A stretch of 64,000 nt of DNA from Dermanyssus gallinae. Its lineage: Eukaryota > Arthropoda > Arachnida > Mesostigmata > Dermanyssidae. Position numbers and translations under genes: made by a program. This document shows, piece after piece, positions 37,665-49,769 of this stretch. A model generated the notes under the pieces. The model did not search any database. It had not been told where the DNA came from and saw only the letters and a program-made list of their open reading frames with translations. The stretch's first letter is position 1, and each line of letters starts with the position of its first letter. The stretch covers positions 33,501-97,500 of the forward strand of contig QVRM01004000.1 of NCBI GenBank assembly GCA_003439945.1, written 5' to 3'.

Positions 37665-40600
37665 GCCCAACCGCTGGAGTTTTCCAATTCCTTTCCGTAT
37701 TTGGGATGGTAAAATTTTAGATATACTAGACTAGACGACCGATTTGGTATATCTACCGCACAATTTGCTTTTGATGACTCGTTCATACAGCTATATTCGT
37801 TTTGTGTACCTGTAGATACGCTCCGCGGTATCAGCTGATACTGCCTCAGTTGTTGTTCCACCAAAAGTTGCCTGAGATCGAACGTTCAAAATACTAGCCC
37901 GAAAATTGCATATCTAAGTTTGTTGAGAGGGAATGCTTTTATGAGCGCCTTATAGGAGCGAACTGTGTGGGACCGGCTGCTACAGGTTAGGTTTGAGAAC
38001 TATGGCTCAGCACATGTACTGATTTGTAACAACGAAATTGAGAGACGGTAAAGGCTGAAGGTTCTTGCTTCAAATTGACGGCGTCACAATCATCGTCGTA
38101 GCCATTAATGGAGTGGGTGGATATAGCTTGCGACAGTTGAATACTAATCATAATAATAATAATAAACGTTTTTTGCTTCCACCGTCGTGAAAGCAGAAAA
38201 AAGCATTAACAAAGAATGCTTGCGACAGACACGCTCCAATCTTACTTCGATTCAGTATTTGCAATTTTGTTTTTTTGCGCACAGCATTTTTTGCCTGCCA
38301 ATAAGCCGACGACCTTAGACCGAATAGCAGATGGCCAAGCTCATGTAAGCGGACGTAACAGTGAAACTGGTACTAGTAATACTACAATTAATCATATTAT
38401 TACACTTTCTTGTTGCCGTACTAGAGACACTAGCTGAAGTAACCACAACTAGCCCCAAGTGGACGTTTGAAGGGGCGAAGTAAGTAAATCTAAGTGCAAG
38501 ATTAAAATTTCCAGTCTGCGTACATTCAGCACTACGAGCATTCACCTAAACTCTCACTTTCATCACCCTCGGCCAGCTTGGGCGGAGAATTGTATTTGTG
38601 CGTATGCATTGCATACCCCTTTTGCAGCGCACTGTTAACTTTATGTTGAAAATTATTCTAGTAAAAAGTATTCTATGCTCTTCATGTCTCTGCTCGGCCA
38701 CAGAGCCCTGGTACAGCCACTCCGACTTTCCCAGGGTTCAAATGATCTGCAAGCTCGCGTCCACGACGACGATGCTGCTGTTGACGACGACGTCGAGCTA
38801 ATAACTAATTAGCGATAGGTAGTTAATTGCCATTATGTCGTGCCGCCTCGGGCCCAGCGAGTTATTTGCTGGTGTTCTTTTGTGAACGCTGTCAAGTACT
38901 TGTCAGCCCTCTAGTCGTTTGTAGCCAGCCTCTGTCTGCTTACGACATCCAGTCGAGATCCAGAAAGAAGGATGGAGATGATCGAAGGTTTATCAGCTTC
39001 AAATGCAGACGTTTTATCCACAGAGCGAGGCGGGCACCAACTAGCAAAGGAAACCAACATATAACATTGCATTTAACGCAGCTGCTCGTACACGTTCTTT
39101 AGAGTAAGGTTTCGATTGTCGAGATTGAAGTGGAAATATGTAGCTGAATGAGTGGAGATTTCCCCCATCCTAATCATGCATGCTATGCATGAATATACCG
39201 TTCTGAAGAATAAGTAGTTCAGCTTTCCTATGATCTGCCTCTTAACTGCAAATTTCTCAGAATCCAATAATAATTATGCGGCGTAGATCTAGTTAAAAAA
39301 ATTGCTGTCAGGCGAGTATAGACTCAAATTGAACAACAAGTAGTAGAGCAACAGAGAGAACAACATACAGAGAGCAACAATCAGGGCAGAAACAAAGACA
39401 GCAACAAATAAGCTACAAAATGCGATTTGTTTTTCTCAATTGCCATGCAGCTGCAGTACGTCAGAGCGCTTGAATTGTTTCCGGTCATTTTAACACATCT
39501 GCTTAGTTTAAATACATTTGCTGCCTTTGTTATCACCCCTGTACTTCTGCAGCCGAATCGACAAGATTGGAAGCATTTTTTTTTGTATATCTATCCTTGA
39601 CATACGCCAAGCAAACGTATTGTTTATATGTTCAGTGCGTGTAACTACTGCCTTTTGGGCAATCGGAACAGCGGTTTCGTAGACAACTTAGTCCCAAGTC
39701 AAAGAGATCGTGTCCTTTATTTGCTTATCGGCAACTGACATAACGAACGCACATTCTGGCCTAATAGTAATAATGCGATTGCTGGCAGATTAATGTCTTA
39801 ATGCATCCAGAAGAGCCCCCTTATAAAATGCGTCTACACGCTTCAGATAAATTTATAAATATTTTCAAATATGGCTCCCAGACAAGAAAGTAGCACATCA
39901 GCGCGGAAACTACAATACATTTTTACAATAAACTATTGAAAAATTGTCTTATTTAGGACAATAAAGGAATTTGACTAATTTTGTTACATGATTGTTGAAG
40001 TCGAGCTCAGCACACATTTGAACACCAATGCACACATCGCGAGTTACAATTGATTTGTCACGCCGTCGATTCCGTAGTCATAATCTACATGTGTGTGTGC
40101 TTTAAGATAACACATTTGTGTGTAGATAACAGCACTTCGTTTTCCGCACACCAGCGCTCAACGCCATACACAGTTTGTTGAAGTTGTATGTAATCACCTT
40201 AATTTTAAATTTCCAAAACCATTTGAGATGATTTCCTATTATTCAAGGTACTCCGGATCAGATGGTATGTATAGAGGCTAACATCAAGTGCAAAAGGATC
40301 ATATAACAACGGAGATGCACATCCACGTTGAGGTACCGCCGAAGGTGCAGGGAGCGGGCAAGCTGAGATCACAATCCAGCCTCACACGACAAAAAAACGG
40401 AATCTCCGTAAATAAGAGCGAAATAAAGCATGTTTACCAATGCTCTTCATAACTCTAAGCGGAACGTTATGATCAACAAGTTCAGAAGTACTCTTTTGGT
40501 CAAAATGTACACCGCGAAAGAAGGGTTGCGGATTTATGGACATAAAACCCAACCCTGTGACATTGCAAGAAGTTGAGTACAAGTTGATCGATGAGCGCTG

Positions 40601-41310
40601 CAATTATGTTAAAATCTTTATTTTTCTAGAGCCACTATGCATCTAGGAAGTTGATCTCATTGTGAATGCAATAACACTTTTCACGAAGCTATAATTTCAG
40701 TTGTGGCAAGGCTCAAACTACAGAGCTGACAGAATCAGCCTCTCTCGCTGAAGACACTTCCAGTGGAAGTTCAAGTTGTTGTTCCGTTGTCACGGCTAAG
40801 GCTAGTGCCCCCCCCCCCCCCCCCACTAAGTGAGCCGTCATGGCAGCCGTCTCGCAAACTAAGCACCAGCAATAGGGAAACCTTTCTGAGACACCATACA
40901 AAGGTCTCTCTATAGGGCTCTATAGCAGTTCAATTAGCTCGTTAAGACACCAGTGTCCCTGTCATCATGTCATCAGCTGGAGATGCAGTAATAACAAAAT
41001 CTCGCACTTTGCTACCAAAGACAACAGCAGCACCCAAAATGACAGCTCAGCGCTAGCTGCTGTCATCACATGTTGCGTCGAACGGCCAAGAGCAACGGGC
41101 ACGCATAATGCGGCCAGACGTCCACCACCCACTTGTCAGCTTTGCAAGGCCGGAAGCGTGGGCGGCTGCCGATATCGCCTCGCCTCGTCGCAGAGTCCAG
41201 AAACGGTTAGCGAGCCGGGCATTCATGCTTGTACTTTCCTGTAATGCCTTTACTAGAATCCGCTGCCAGCGCGCACAAAAGAGCTAGGCGAAACTCTCAA
41301 GGTGTGGCGT
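37665..41310. other. No gene recognised
   Basis: About 3.6 kb of AT-rich DNA with only small TAA and GAC runs and a C homopolymer near 40808-40824. Short frames on both strands have no recognisable motif, and no RNA gene was seen. Confidence 0.5.
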
Positions 41311-41314
41311 GTAA

Positions 41315-41454
41315 TGTGGTTAACATAATACCACATGTTATTAACGTGTTGCTTGATGGCTTCTTACAGTTCACGAACTGTAAGAAGCCATCAAGCAACC
41401 TATAGTGATAGACCAACCGGATGATGGTCTTCTGTCGACATTTTTTCGACAGAA
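41315..41454. repeat. Cluster of three inverted repeats
   Basis: Hairpin 1: arms TGTGGT/ACCACA, 41315-41320 and 41330-41335, 9-nt loop. Hairpin 2: 25-bp perfect arms 41348-41372 and 41375-41399 (inner half GGCTTCTTACAGTTC) with a 2-nt loop. Hairpin 3: 9-bp arms TTCTGTCGA/TCGACAGAA, 41430-41438 and 41446-41454, loop CATTTTT. No coding frame overlaps. Confidence 0.9.
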
Positions 41455-41793
41455 ACTTAGGAGTCCAAAAGTAATTGCAGGCTTAGCCGGAAGATCTAGT
41501 GGGTGTTTAGTTTATAAAACATGTGCTAGTCCCTTACATCAGGACAAAAGCTAGTTGTTACGAATTTCTGCAAACCAAACATCGGGCTTCTATGGTGGCA
41601 TTCGTTATTACAAGAACCAACAAACCTTTTAGTAAGGCAGCTTGCATGTTTTTAGATCGAGATGGCCAATGCGACAATATGATGCCACTTCCCGCACGTT
41701 CGTTTGTCTGCAAATACTTAAATGCGCGACAAATGCAATTCATACTTTTATCAAAATTAATGGAAACATACGCTACTTTTGTTCTTGCACCTG

Positions 41794-41831
<38 letters not shown>

Positions 41832-43669
41832 TTCACAACAACATCTTTGCCGGAAGTCAAAAAGGTTGTAGTTCATAGATGGCGCGGCATCTACTTTATA
41901 CAGGGTTCCCTAGCATAAAATTAGTGTCCCATTGACAACCCTTAATCTGATTCAGCAATCGCACAGACAAATTATCATCATTATGCAGACTTTGCTTTTA
42001 TAGTAACCTAAAATAAAAGAATATAAAGTCATTGTTATTTTCTAAGCAGCTGCGACTACGCTCTGCATTGGCACTTTTTTACGTTGAAGGTGACATAAAT
42101 TGCATCGTATGAGATTAAGGTAGCAGAGCCGCATACGGCCCAACTGCACCTCATTATGCTCAGCAAGCCAAAGTCTTCTTCATTAAGAAAGACGGAAAGT
42201 CGCTGAAATTGACCTTAGTTTAAATTGCATTTTGGCAATGACAATACGTGACAATACGGAAGGTTCTACGTCAAAGGCTACGTCACATAGTTGTGCGATA
42301 CGCCGTACACGGATTTCACAACAAGGTGTTTAAAGGCTTTACACCCAGCTGACGTCTTTAAGTCTCGGCCCCGTGTGACTCCATTCGACATGAACGTGGC
42401 TATTTCTTTAAACTGGTCGGGCGGGGAGGGGGTCTTATATATGCCGTCATTCTGACTTCTGACTTATCGCGCTCTTGAGTTCTGTTCGTTTGGGGAGCCT
42501 ATCGAGACTCCTTGGAGCGACCCAGTGGGTGCAAGCCATTAGAATGCCATCGTTTCTGCAGAAGTTTGCATAGGAATAGTTCGCTGATCAAAGCCTACAT
42601 CCTCAGAGCGTACGCTATACGGAAGAATTTAGGATCCAGATGGCCAGGCGAGGGCACGGCCTTGTATCCTTGTTCAGCGTATGCTGATTGAAACGTTCTT
42701 CCAGTGGATCCGTATCAAGCATGCCTCTGATAGCGTAGTCTACTTTGCTTGTCCCGTTTTTTACTTTTGGCCATGTAGCTACGTGGGCAAGGGACTCTGC
42801 GAGGTACCACATACTAGGAGGACTAGAGGTTCTAGAAGACTGATATGTTACAAAAAGGATGTAACGGCAAGTGTCTAATACACAAAAAAGGACATACCGA
42901 CAACAGTGCAATAGTTGTTTAATGCTATGCACCACATCTCTATCGAGAGTGAGTTTAATGCTATGTATAATATCATCTTCGTAGAGACAGAAATGTTGAT
43001 AGATGCCAAGAGAGAGAGAGAGAGAGACGGTCACGAGGTTAGCACAGGTGAGGCGGAGCCGTATAAAGCTGTATAAGCGTCCACGTAGTTAGGCATCTGC
43101 CAGTTTGTTGGCAGTCCGAGCTCATGTTACGAGAGCATGTCGAGTGACTTCATGAGGCATGAGTCATCATCACTTCAATCCGACTGCCGGTCGCCCATGT
43201 GGATAAATCGGCCGGCTTGTGGCAACCCGACAGCGAAAACAACACGAACGCTCTTGTTCTCTCTGTCTCCCGCTCTCTCGCTGGGCTTTCTAATATACTG
43301 GATAGATCTCTGTTCAAGCGGCACGCTGGAATGGCTTGCGCTGGCCATGCTGTAGCAGTGTGTAGTCCGCTTGTGCCCTGAAACAGTCGGGATCGCTACG
43401 GACAGCTACCGAGCGGCCTGACGCCCAGGATACCATTGACGTCAGTCAAGAAAGCTTTGCCGCTACGGTAAGCTTCACGACACGAGAGTGGCTGGCCCAT
43501 GAGGATGCCACATTGTTTCGTTGCTGAGCTCTTGACATAACAAGCACGGGACACGCGACGACGCACTCATCGTGGCGGCGTCACTTGACGTTCTTTGTCT
43601 CCGGTAAGCAGGGCCCGTTCTCAATGAAGTTATGCTTTGGTTGGCTACTGGTCATCGCACTACGCAGAT

Positions 43670-43672
<3 letters not shown>
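41455..43672. other. No gene recognised
   Basis: TA tract at 41796-41826, GA run near 43008-43026. A possible very weak retrovirus-like or gypsy-like RT scrap is near 42165-42225 (see findings). A minus frame at 42615-43034 is unrecognised. Confidence 0.45.
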
Positions 43673-43729
<57 letters not shown>

Positions 43730-43759
43730 TATATATATTTGTATATATATATATATACA

Positions 43760-43812
<53 letters not shown>
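43673..43812. repeat. Long (TA)n microsatellite
   Basis: About 140 bp of TA with AAAATATA and CATGCATA breaks. Confidence 0.95.
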
Positions 43813-43815
<3 letters not shown>

Positions 43816-44376
43816 TACACACATACAAGACACGGCTGACTATTTCTAGTCATCCCACCTACGATTGCCTATTGATCGCTGCTCTGCGACCGGCGGCATC
43901 CCTCATTGGCCAGTGGAACCAACCAGTTATCAACGTGATTCGTTTTATGCGTGGGAAATACATTGGACAAAAAGAGGACGCACTTGACGCGCGCAGCCCC
44001 CAGTTACTCAAATACCATCTTCCGCATTTCAACAACCTGTCCCTTCATCAAACGTGCTGAAAGCGATTACCCTGTTACGCAGTGAATTTCAATGGTCACC
44101 GGTCGAATCTTCGTCACAAGCCTTAGCTGGCATTCCATGTGTTTTGCAAGCCTTCCTCACTCTACAGTACCTCTACAGTACAGATAGGTCACAGCCCCCG
44201 CGATTTGAGAAGCCTCGAGTTGGCGAACTCGGTGACTGAACAAGAAATGGCTGTATACAGTTCTGTCCAAGCGTATTCATTGTCGATTCGCCTTAAAACG
44301 TGATTCAGTTAATTTATTTGCCCAGTCGGTTTTTTTTTTTCGTGATCTTTTCCATACCAATCATTGTATTGATTTA

Positions 44377-44416
<40 letters not shown>

Positions 44417-46208
44417 TCTACAATATTAGATCCTTCTATGTGGAGGAGTTCAGTTGTTTCCCGCTAGCAGTAGTTTGACATGATTGCTAAATTAATATGG
44501 TGATTATAGTTTACAATGTAGTATGTTGTCGAAACGGAGGCACTCACTCAACGTGCAAAAAACGTATAGGGAGGCAGGAACAGGCGGCCTGTCGGTTTGT
44601 GTTCGGTTTGACATTGCGGATGCGCGACCCCGTACGACAGTAAAGAGAGAGGCTCACAGATGCGGCGGCCCGCTCGACCGTCGACTTTGACAGCCGCCGC
44701 CAACAACAACACACAGGCTGAACCAAAATACCTTTAGCTTATTGATATACTAATGCATGTTGTCCTGTTGTTTGGAGCACTGCCAAGATAATGACGGAAG
44801 CATGACAGTCGATGGCTGACTGCCGTTCGTAGCCGTTCGAACGTGTGTGTGCAGCAGTAGCACCAGCAGCAGCAGAAGCAGGCACACGCAGAACGCGGGT
44901 GACATCGATTTCGCTTCGATAGTCGTTCACGGTTCACGTTCCGCCGATACGTAGCGTATAATATATCGGACACTCAGGTCGCCGTGCACACGCCGACACT
45001 GAAGGCTGACTCAACGTAACAACAGCCTGTGCTGGCGCGCGGACGCGTCGTCTCACAGTGCACGCACAGTCTACCTGTATATCGTTTGATGAAGCAGAGA
45101 AGCAATGCAGGCGGGAGACATATAGATAGCACTAGTAGTAGCTGTTATAATAATAATAATAATAATAATAACAATTTTTTCTTGAACAAGGGTTTATTTT
45201 ATCAATATGTACATGCATCACAATTATCAATATATTACTTATATAATATCTACAATATTACTTATATTATTTTTATTGCTTGAGTGACGGTGACCACTCA
45301 ACATCATATTGGCGTTGCCTCTCTGTAATTCTAATGATACTCTAATAATAATATTACGAATAGTAGTGTCAACAATAAGAATAATAAGTGTCGACCCGAT
45401 CGCTGTAGATTATGAACGTGTTTTGTGAATGCTTCGTGACAAACGGTAGTGATAGTGAGAGCCTGTCGTCTCCGTGCGGCTCACGCACGATTTTTCGGCA
45501 TCTCTGGTTAGCAGCGTGTTCTAGGCGATCCATCCATATCAGCAACAACTAACACCCTCGGGTGATAAAATTCGTTTGGTTTTGTAATTCAGAATACCTA
45601 GTGTAACGAGTTACACCTCGAACGTCGCTACGCGCGATGAAAAAAGAAAATGACAAGGATTATGAAAGGACTCAATTATCATAAAAATAAACCTCTATAG
45701 GGCTCCTAGAGCATACGACCTGGCATCTCGACTTGCGGCCGATAATACATTTAAACGACAACATAGATTTCGACCTGGAGCCCATGCTAGGAACAACATC
45801 TAGATCAAGATATTGCCCATAAGAACTCAGTGTTTATTCCTCTGAACTTCCCCAAAGAACTACACACCAGCACGAGAACCCGCAGTCAATAAAAGGTTCA
45901 AGACTCCAAGAAAAAAGAAGTTCTCCTAGAAGGGGGACTCAAACAAATCTAAAGCTTAACAACACTTCTGGATATACCTTCGGTAATGGCAGACACATAT
46001 CAACGCTAGATTTGACGTTTCAACCTTTTCCGTCACTTAATTTCCCTCCAAGTACAACTGCACCATCTGCGCGGGTGGATTCTTACAAGGGCTTCTTGTT
46101 TTGTACGAGGAACCCGTGGGATTCCTTTACACATGACAGAAGCATCCAGAGCAGTTAGGTTGTCCCGTGCCGTGTACGTTGTTCCGGGAAGTACTTGCAT
46201 AATCGCTT
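43813..46208. other. No gene recognised
   Basis: TA tract at 44379-44414 and AATA runs near 45148-45170. The right part (about 45700-46200) may be decayed C-terminal sequence of the minus-strand LINE relic that follows, but I cannot show it. Confidence 0.45.
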
Positions 46209-46395
46209 TAATCCTCGAACTGTAGTACAGCCCGCAGATCCTCCGCCACGATGTCCGCGGGAACTCCTATGATTGCAATATCCAGATAGCTGGCGTTAAA
46301 CGGGCTCTGTAGACTCGACACCAGATCAAATATGCCAAGTAACAAGGCTGGCTCTAGTAGATCTTCCCGTTGGATACCGGCTTTAGACTTTATGT
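46209..46395 (-). pseudogene. RT-core relic resembling the 57-61 kb element
   Basis: The minus strand reads AGIQREDLLEPALLLGIFDL, then VSSLQSPFNASYLDIAIIG, then VPADIVAEDLRAVLQFE. This is colinear with GVQQGDPLAPPLFCLAVKDL, NSLESPLNLWYLDDGVIAG and TVCEDIKKIL in ORF2 at 57-59 kb. The QGDP box is degraded to QRED and YLDD to YLDI, so it is inactive. A TAA stop follows at about 46209. It is probably an old member of the same broad group of site-specific-type LINEs. The gag-like relic just upstream on the same strand may belong to the same copy, with a deletion between. Confidence 0.7.
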
Positions 46396-46949
46396 TTGCA
46401 TCTAATTAACGATTGAGGAATCCCTGTAACCCTGTCACACCACAGGTAGGAGCTTTAGAGCCTTTCTCTACATTTCATCGTTGTATATTCTTGTTGTATT
46501 AAATGTATTATGAAAATTGACTTTAACAAGCACTCTTTTTGGGCTCTGTGCTAACAGAAAGAAAAAAACGCACGTGACATGTAGATGGATTCTGCTTCTT
46601 CTTGTATGGCAACCCCGTTTAATGAACAGGGATTGCTGCCACAATGGTATTTTTGTTTAAAGCCTTGGAATCCATTATTCGTAAGGCCAGTATGCCGGCT
46701 ATATGTTTAATTAAGTCACCTTTTTTCTAAGGGCGGTTAGGCCTGCACCGTAGAAAATCAGAAAATCAGCCATACCTATGATGGCAAAGTGCTACAATTG
46801 CTTTCTTATAATTCTGTCTTTCGACAGAGCTGACAATGTGTGGCTATTTTTGTCAGCGATAAAAAAACATCTGAGGCTGAAAGATCGCGTAGGGCTTGAC
46901 TTGTTCGGCTTCTATGTATACCTTCCAAACTCCGCATTTGTTATTATTG

Positions 46950-47320
46950 GATGTGTGGGATGAATGCGCAGTTTACGCAGTGAGTCTTTTTCTAGCATTC
47001 TCACATCTCGTTGTGTCCGGGACAACCGCATATCCTACATTCATTCATTTATTAATCACCTTTGTTAGGTATATAGTTAGATATATATGTTAGGTATCAT
47101 ATCCTACAGGTAGGGTAACTTCGCTTTTGACACTTTGAGGCTCCGTGGCCATACCTATGGCATCGTAAGCACTGCAGCTGGGACCCGGCTCACACATTAT
47201 GGGACCTTAAAAATCTCAACGGTTATGCGCACTTCCGAGGTAAGTCTAAGCAGTTGTAGCGTTGTCCGGTCGAGTGCCACAAACCTCACCAGCCATATCT
47301 TCTCCGGCTTAGCCTCACGT
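46950..47320 (-). pseudogene. Gag-like LINE ORF1 relic with zinc knuckles
   Basis: On the minus strand, AKPEKIWLVRFVALDR (from about 47312) and EVRITVEIFKVP lead, after a frameshift, into QCLRCHRYGHGASKCQ (47174-47125), a textbook CX2CX4HX4C knuckle. A second knuckle start, CRICGCPGHNEM, lies beyond a small insertion (47029-47108), with a further CVNC near 46970. The basic-plus-hydrophobic region before the knuckles is typical of LINE ORF1 proteins. Stops and a frameshift show decay. Confidence 0.75.
47029..47108. mobile_element. 58-bp insertion flanked by 11-bp direct repeats
   Basis: CATATCCTACA occurs at 47029-47039 and 47098-47108 and flanks 58 bp (47040-47097). The insertion interrupts the zinc-knuckle region of the gag relic; removing it and one repeat (69 bp) leaves the knuckle frame continuous. 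On the minus strand the insert ends TTAATAAATGAATGAA, like the 3' tail of a LINE. A severely 5'-truncated retroelement copy with a target-site duplication is the simplest reading. Confidence 0.7.
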
Positions 47321-47622
47321 CGAGCATCGAAGCGCTGTGGGCTTAGAAGACGTATGTAATTGATTGGAAGCCTTCTGCATTAAGCACTGAATGTCGCCGA
47401 TTGAAAGTGGCGTAGTCAAATGTAGACGTACGTTCAGAATTGGCATTGCTCCACGATGACACATTGAAGCCGATGTAGGTGGATCTAGTGTGGGATTGAA
47501 CTGCTACTACTGAAACTACTGAACTACTGAAATAGTATAGGCATGACATACATCCGCGAGCTTCGTAGTTCGCTCTTGTAGGTGTAGCGCCACGTCTTAA
47601 TTGAAAACATACCGTAGTGAAC
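47321..47622. other. No gene recognised; possible LINE ORF1 N-terminal decay
   Basis: Lies just upstream, on the minus strand, of the gag relic. A 122-codon minus frame (to 47711) spans it and the 51-bp tandem repeat, but shows no motif. Confidence 0.4.
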
Positions 47623-47724
47623 GTCCGATTACGTCTCACTGGTCTTAAAGTGTTTGTGCAAAGGCTAAGGCGTGTCCGATTACGTCTCATACCCTCAAAG
47701 AGTCTGTGCAAAGGCTATGGCGTA
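47623..47724. repeat. 51-bp tandem duplication
   Basis: Two head-to-tail units start GTCCGATTACGTCTCA at 47623 and 47674 and share TGTGCAAAGGCT near their ends, with several substitutions between. 51 bp is 17 codons, so the minus frame keeps a 17-residue repeat containing RRNRT. Confidence 0.85.
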
Positions 47725-48017
47725 AATGACGTTTCTGTATCTTGTAGTTGCATGATCATAAATAAGCCGGCTTTCATCTGAGATACCACACCGATATAAA
47801 GTGGGCAGACGATCTAGTAGACGATTTTGTTAGCCGGCCAACATGCTCACTACAAGCACGGATGTATACATGATAACTATCGTAATTTTGAAACCTGGCT
47901 GTGCATGCAATGTCGTGGGTAACGCAAATTTTGTTCAAAGTTTTTTCTCGTAAATTGGCGTTTGTCCACTAGATATATTATGAATAACAAAAATTAATTT
48001 TCGAATACCTTTGTTTG
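47725..48017. other. No gene recognised
   Basis: AT-rich, nothing seen. Confidence 0.5.
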
Positions 48018-48027
48018 ATGTTGTTAT

Positions 48028-48059
<32 letters not shown>

Positions 48060-48077
48060 TTGTTGTTGTTGTTGTTT
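48018..48077. repeat. (TTG)n/CTG array
   Basis: Imperfect TTG repeat at the left edge of a GC-rich block. Confidence 0.9.
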
Positions 48078-49520
48078 ATTTTACTGTCGTTGTTCTGACA
48101 ACTAAGTACTGCTTTCGATGGATGCGCCTATTTGCGTCTGTGATGCCTTTGTTGTGTGACGGGTTCTGTTGTCATTGTCATGTCTCGACGGGTTGGGGCA
48201 AAGCGAGGTGGTTATTTGTTGCTCTCATTGGGGACGTATTTCATTGCTGTTACCGTCTTCTGCTTCTGCAGTCTCGCTTATGTATGGGCCTCTCGCTTGT
48301 ATGCAGTCTGCCCGACACCACTCTCGATAGATGGACGAACGGATGCCCCTATACGCCTCTACCGCCGCAAAGTACTGCTTTGCGTGCCCTAACGCCGCTG
48401 ATCTGAACGTACGTACGAGCTCAGCTCGACCAGGACCAGGCTATGATTTAGCGTCTCGGCGTTTTCTGAGAAAAGGTCGGCGAGGTCTGGCGAGAGTAGT
48501 GGCTTTCAGTGACGATACATTACCATTACCACCACCACCACCACCACCATTCACTATCCGCAGCAGCCATAGCTTTGGCCATAGCCAGCTGCTCAAGTGT
48601 TCTGATCTTACTCCATACTTCTAAGGTCAGCGGGAAGGAACGCAGAGGGGGGGGAAGGGGTTCGGTAGATCGACCGTCGTCGCCTTTCTTCTTCGTTGTT
48701 CTTTCTTGCGCCCGACGCACGCAAATAGCTTGCAGGCATGACGCCGTCACCGTCACAGTTCGTAAGGGATCTTCGATTCGTGCCTAGTTTCGTCCTGCTC
48801 CCGGCCCCGCTTTACCGATACCCCCCCCCCTTCCGCGCAACCACTGTGAATGGCCCGGGGAGGGATAGGGGAGGGGGACGAGCCGTCGCTCAGCGGATAG
48901 AAATATCCAAATGGCCACGTTGGGCCGGTGGAATAGGAGACGGCAGGAAGCAGAATCTAGCTGGCAGAAGGAGGCCGTAGAGGTGCCGGGCTGTTAATGG
49001 CGTCTTGCAAGCCCGCGTACCATATTTACCGTCGTGTAAATGTATGTATTCGCATGTCGAGTTGCACGGCGCATGCTGGCGTCGCGTGCCAGGACGAAAT
49101 AGATACCAGATGGAATGGGTGGCCTGGCAACTCGGCGGCGAAAAGCGGGACATGAGCAATGGTGGCATTTTTTGCCCTTCTTCTCGTCTTCTCGCTGTCC
49201 CCCTGTTTGCTGCGGCCGTTCGTCCGGCCTGCCTCCAATCGTCGTCTTTTTCTCGACTACCTTTTCTTCGACTTTGTCATGTTTAGAATAGTGGTCGTCA
49301 CGGTGGCGTCAATTCGACCACGCCCCGACCGACACCGACGCTTGACACGCGGCCGTCTTGCCGCTGCATGTAATGCAATGCGATGCATCGGTGGAAACTT
49401 AAGCGGCATTCGTCTGTCGTAGTCCACTAGTATCACTTATCGTATTTATGGTATATTATTTACTGCAATGGCGTCGGATTTGTGGAGAGCCTGCAGTTAT
49501 GAGAGCCGGTATCTAATCAC
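48078..49520. other. GC-rich DNA, no gene recognised
   Basis: CAC run at about 48528-48549, G/C homopolymers near 48645 and 48820. Overlapping frames on both strands (48156-49422) lack recognisable domains. Some are hydrophobic but without splice support. Confidence 0.4.
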
Positions 49521-49550
49521 CAGATGGAAGCCGTCGACGGCTTCCATCTG
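49521..49550. repeat. Perfect 30-bp palindrome
   Basis: Two 15-bp halves (CAGATGGAAGCCGTC and its reverse complement) with no spacer. Confidence 0.95.
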
Positions 49551-49722
49551 ATCTGAAGATCTGTGCGCGCGAGAATTCAATTTCATGAGATCTCGCTGGA
49601 GTGTAGATGTAAACTTTGTGGCTGCTCGTGTGATCTATGTATAGCACCTTCAGCGTTGTGAAAGAGCAATCCCGCTGTCTCAACTCTGGAAATGCGATGT
49701 CTATGATGTATATATTTGTAAA

Positions 49723-49769
49723 CCAATCATTGGTTAATAAAACTACTACTACTACTACTACTACTACTC
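49723..49769. repeat. AACCAAT/ATTGGTT inverted repeat, AATAAA and (ACT)n
   Basis: A 15-bp near-palindrome (49723-49737) precedes TAATAAAA and about eight or nine ACT units (to about 49769). A poly(A)-like signal followed by a simple-repeat tail resembles a retroelement 3' end, but nothing upstream is recognisable. Confidence 0.6.

Noticed and set aside
41348..41454. Helitron 3' end suggested by hairpins
   Set aside because: No CTRR terminus follows the hairpins at the expected distance and no Rep/helicase sequence was seen.
47230..47240. GAG|GTAAGT donor as evidence for a plus-strand exon
   Set aside because: The sequence is better explained as the complement of the minus-strand gag relic, and the plus frame has no acceptor-bounded homology.
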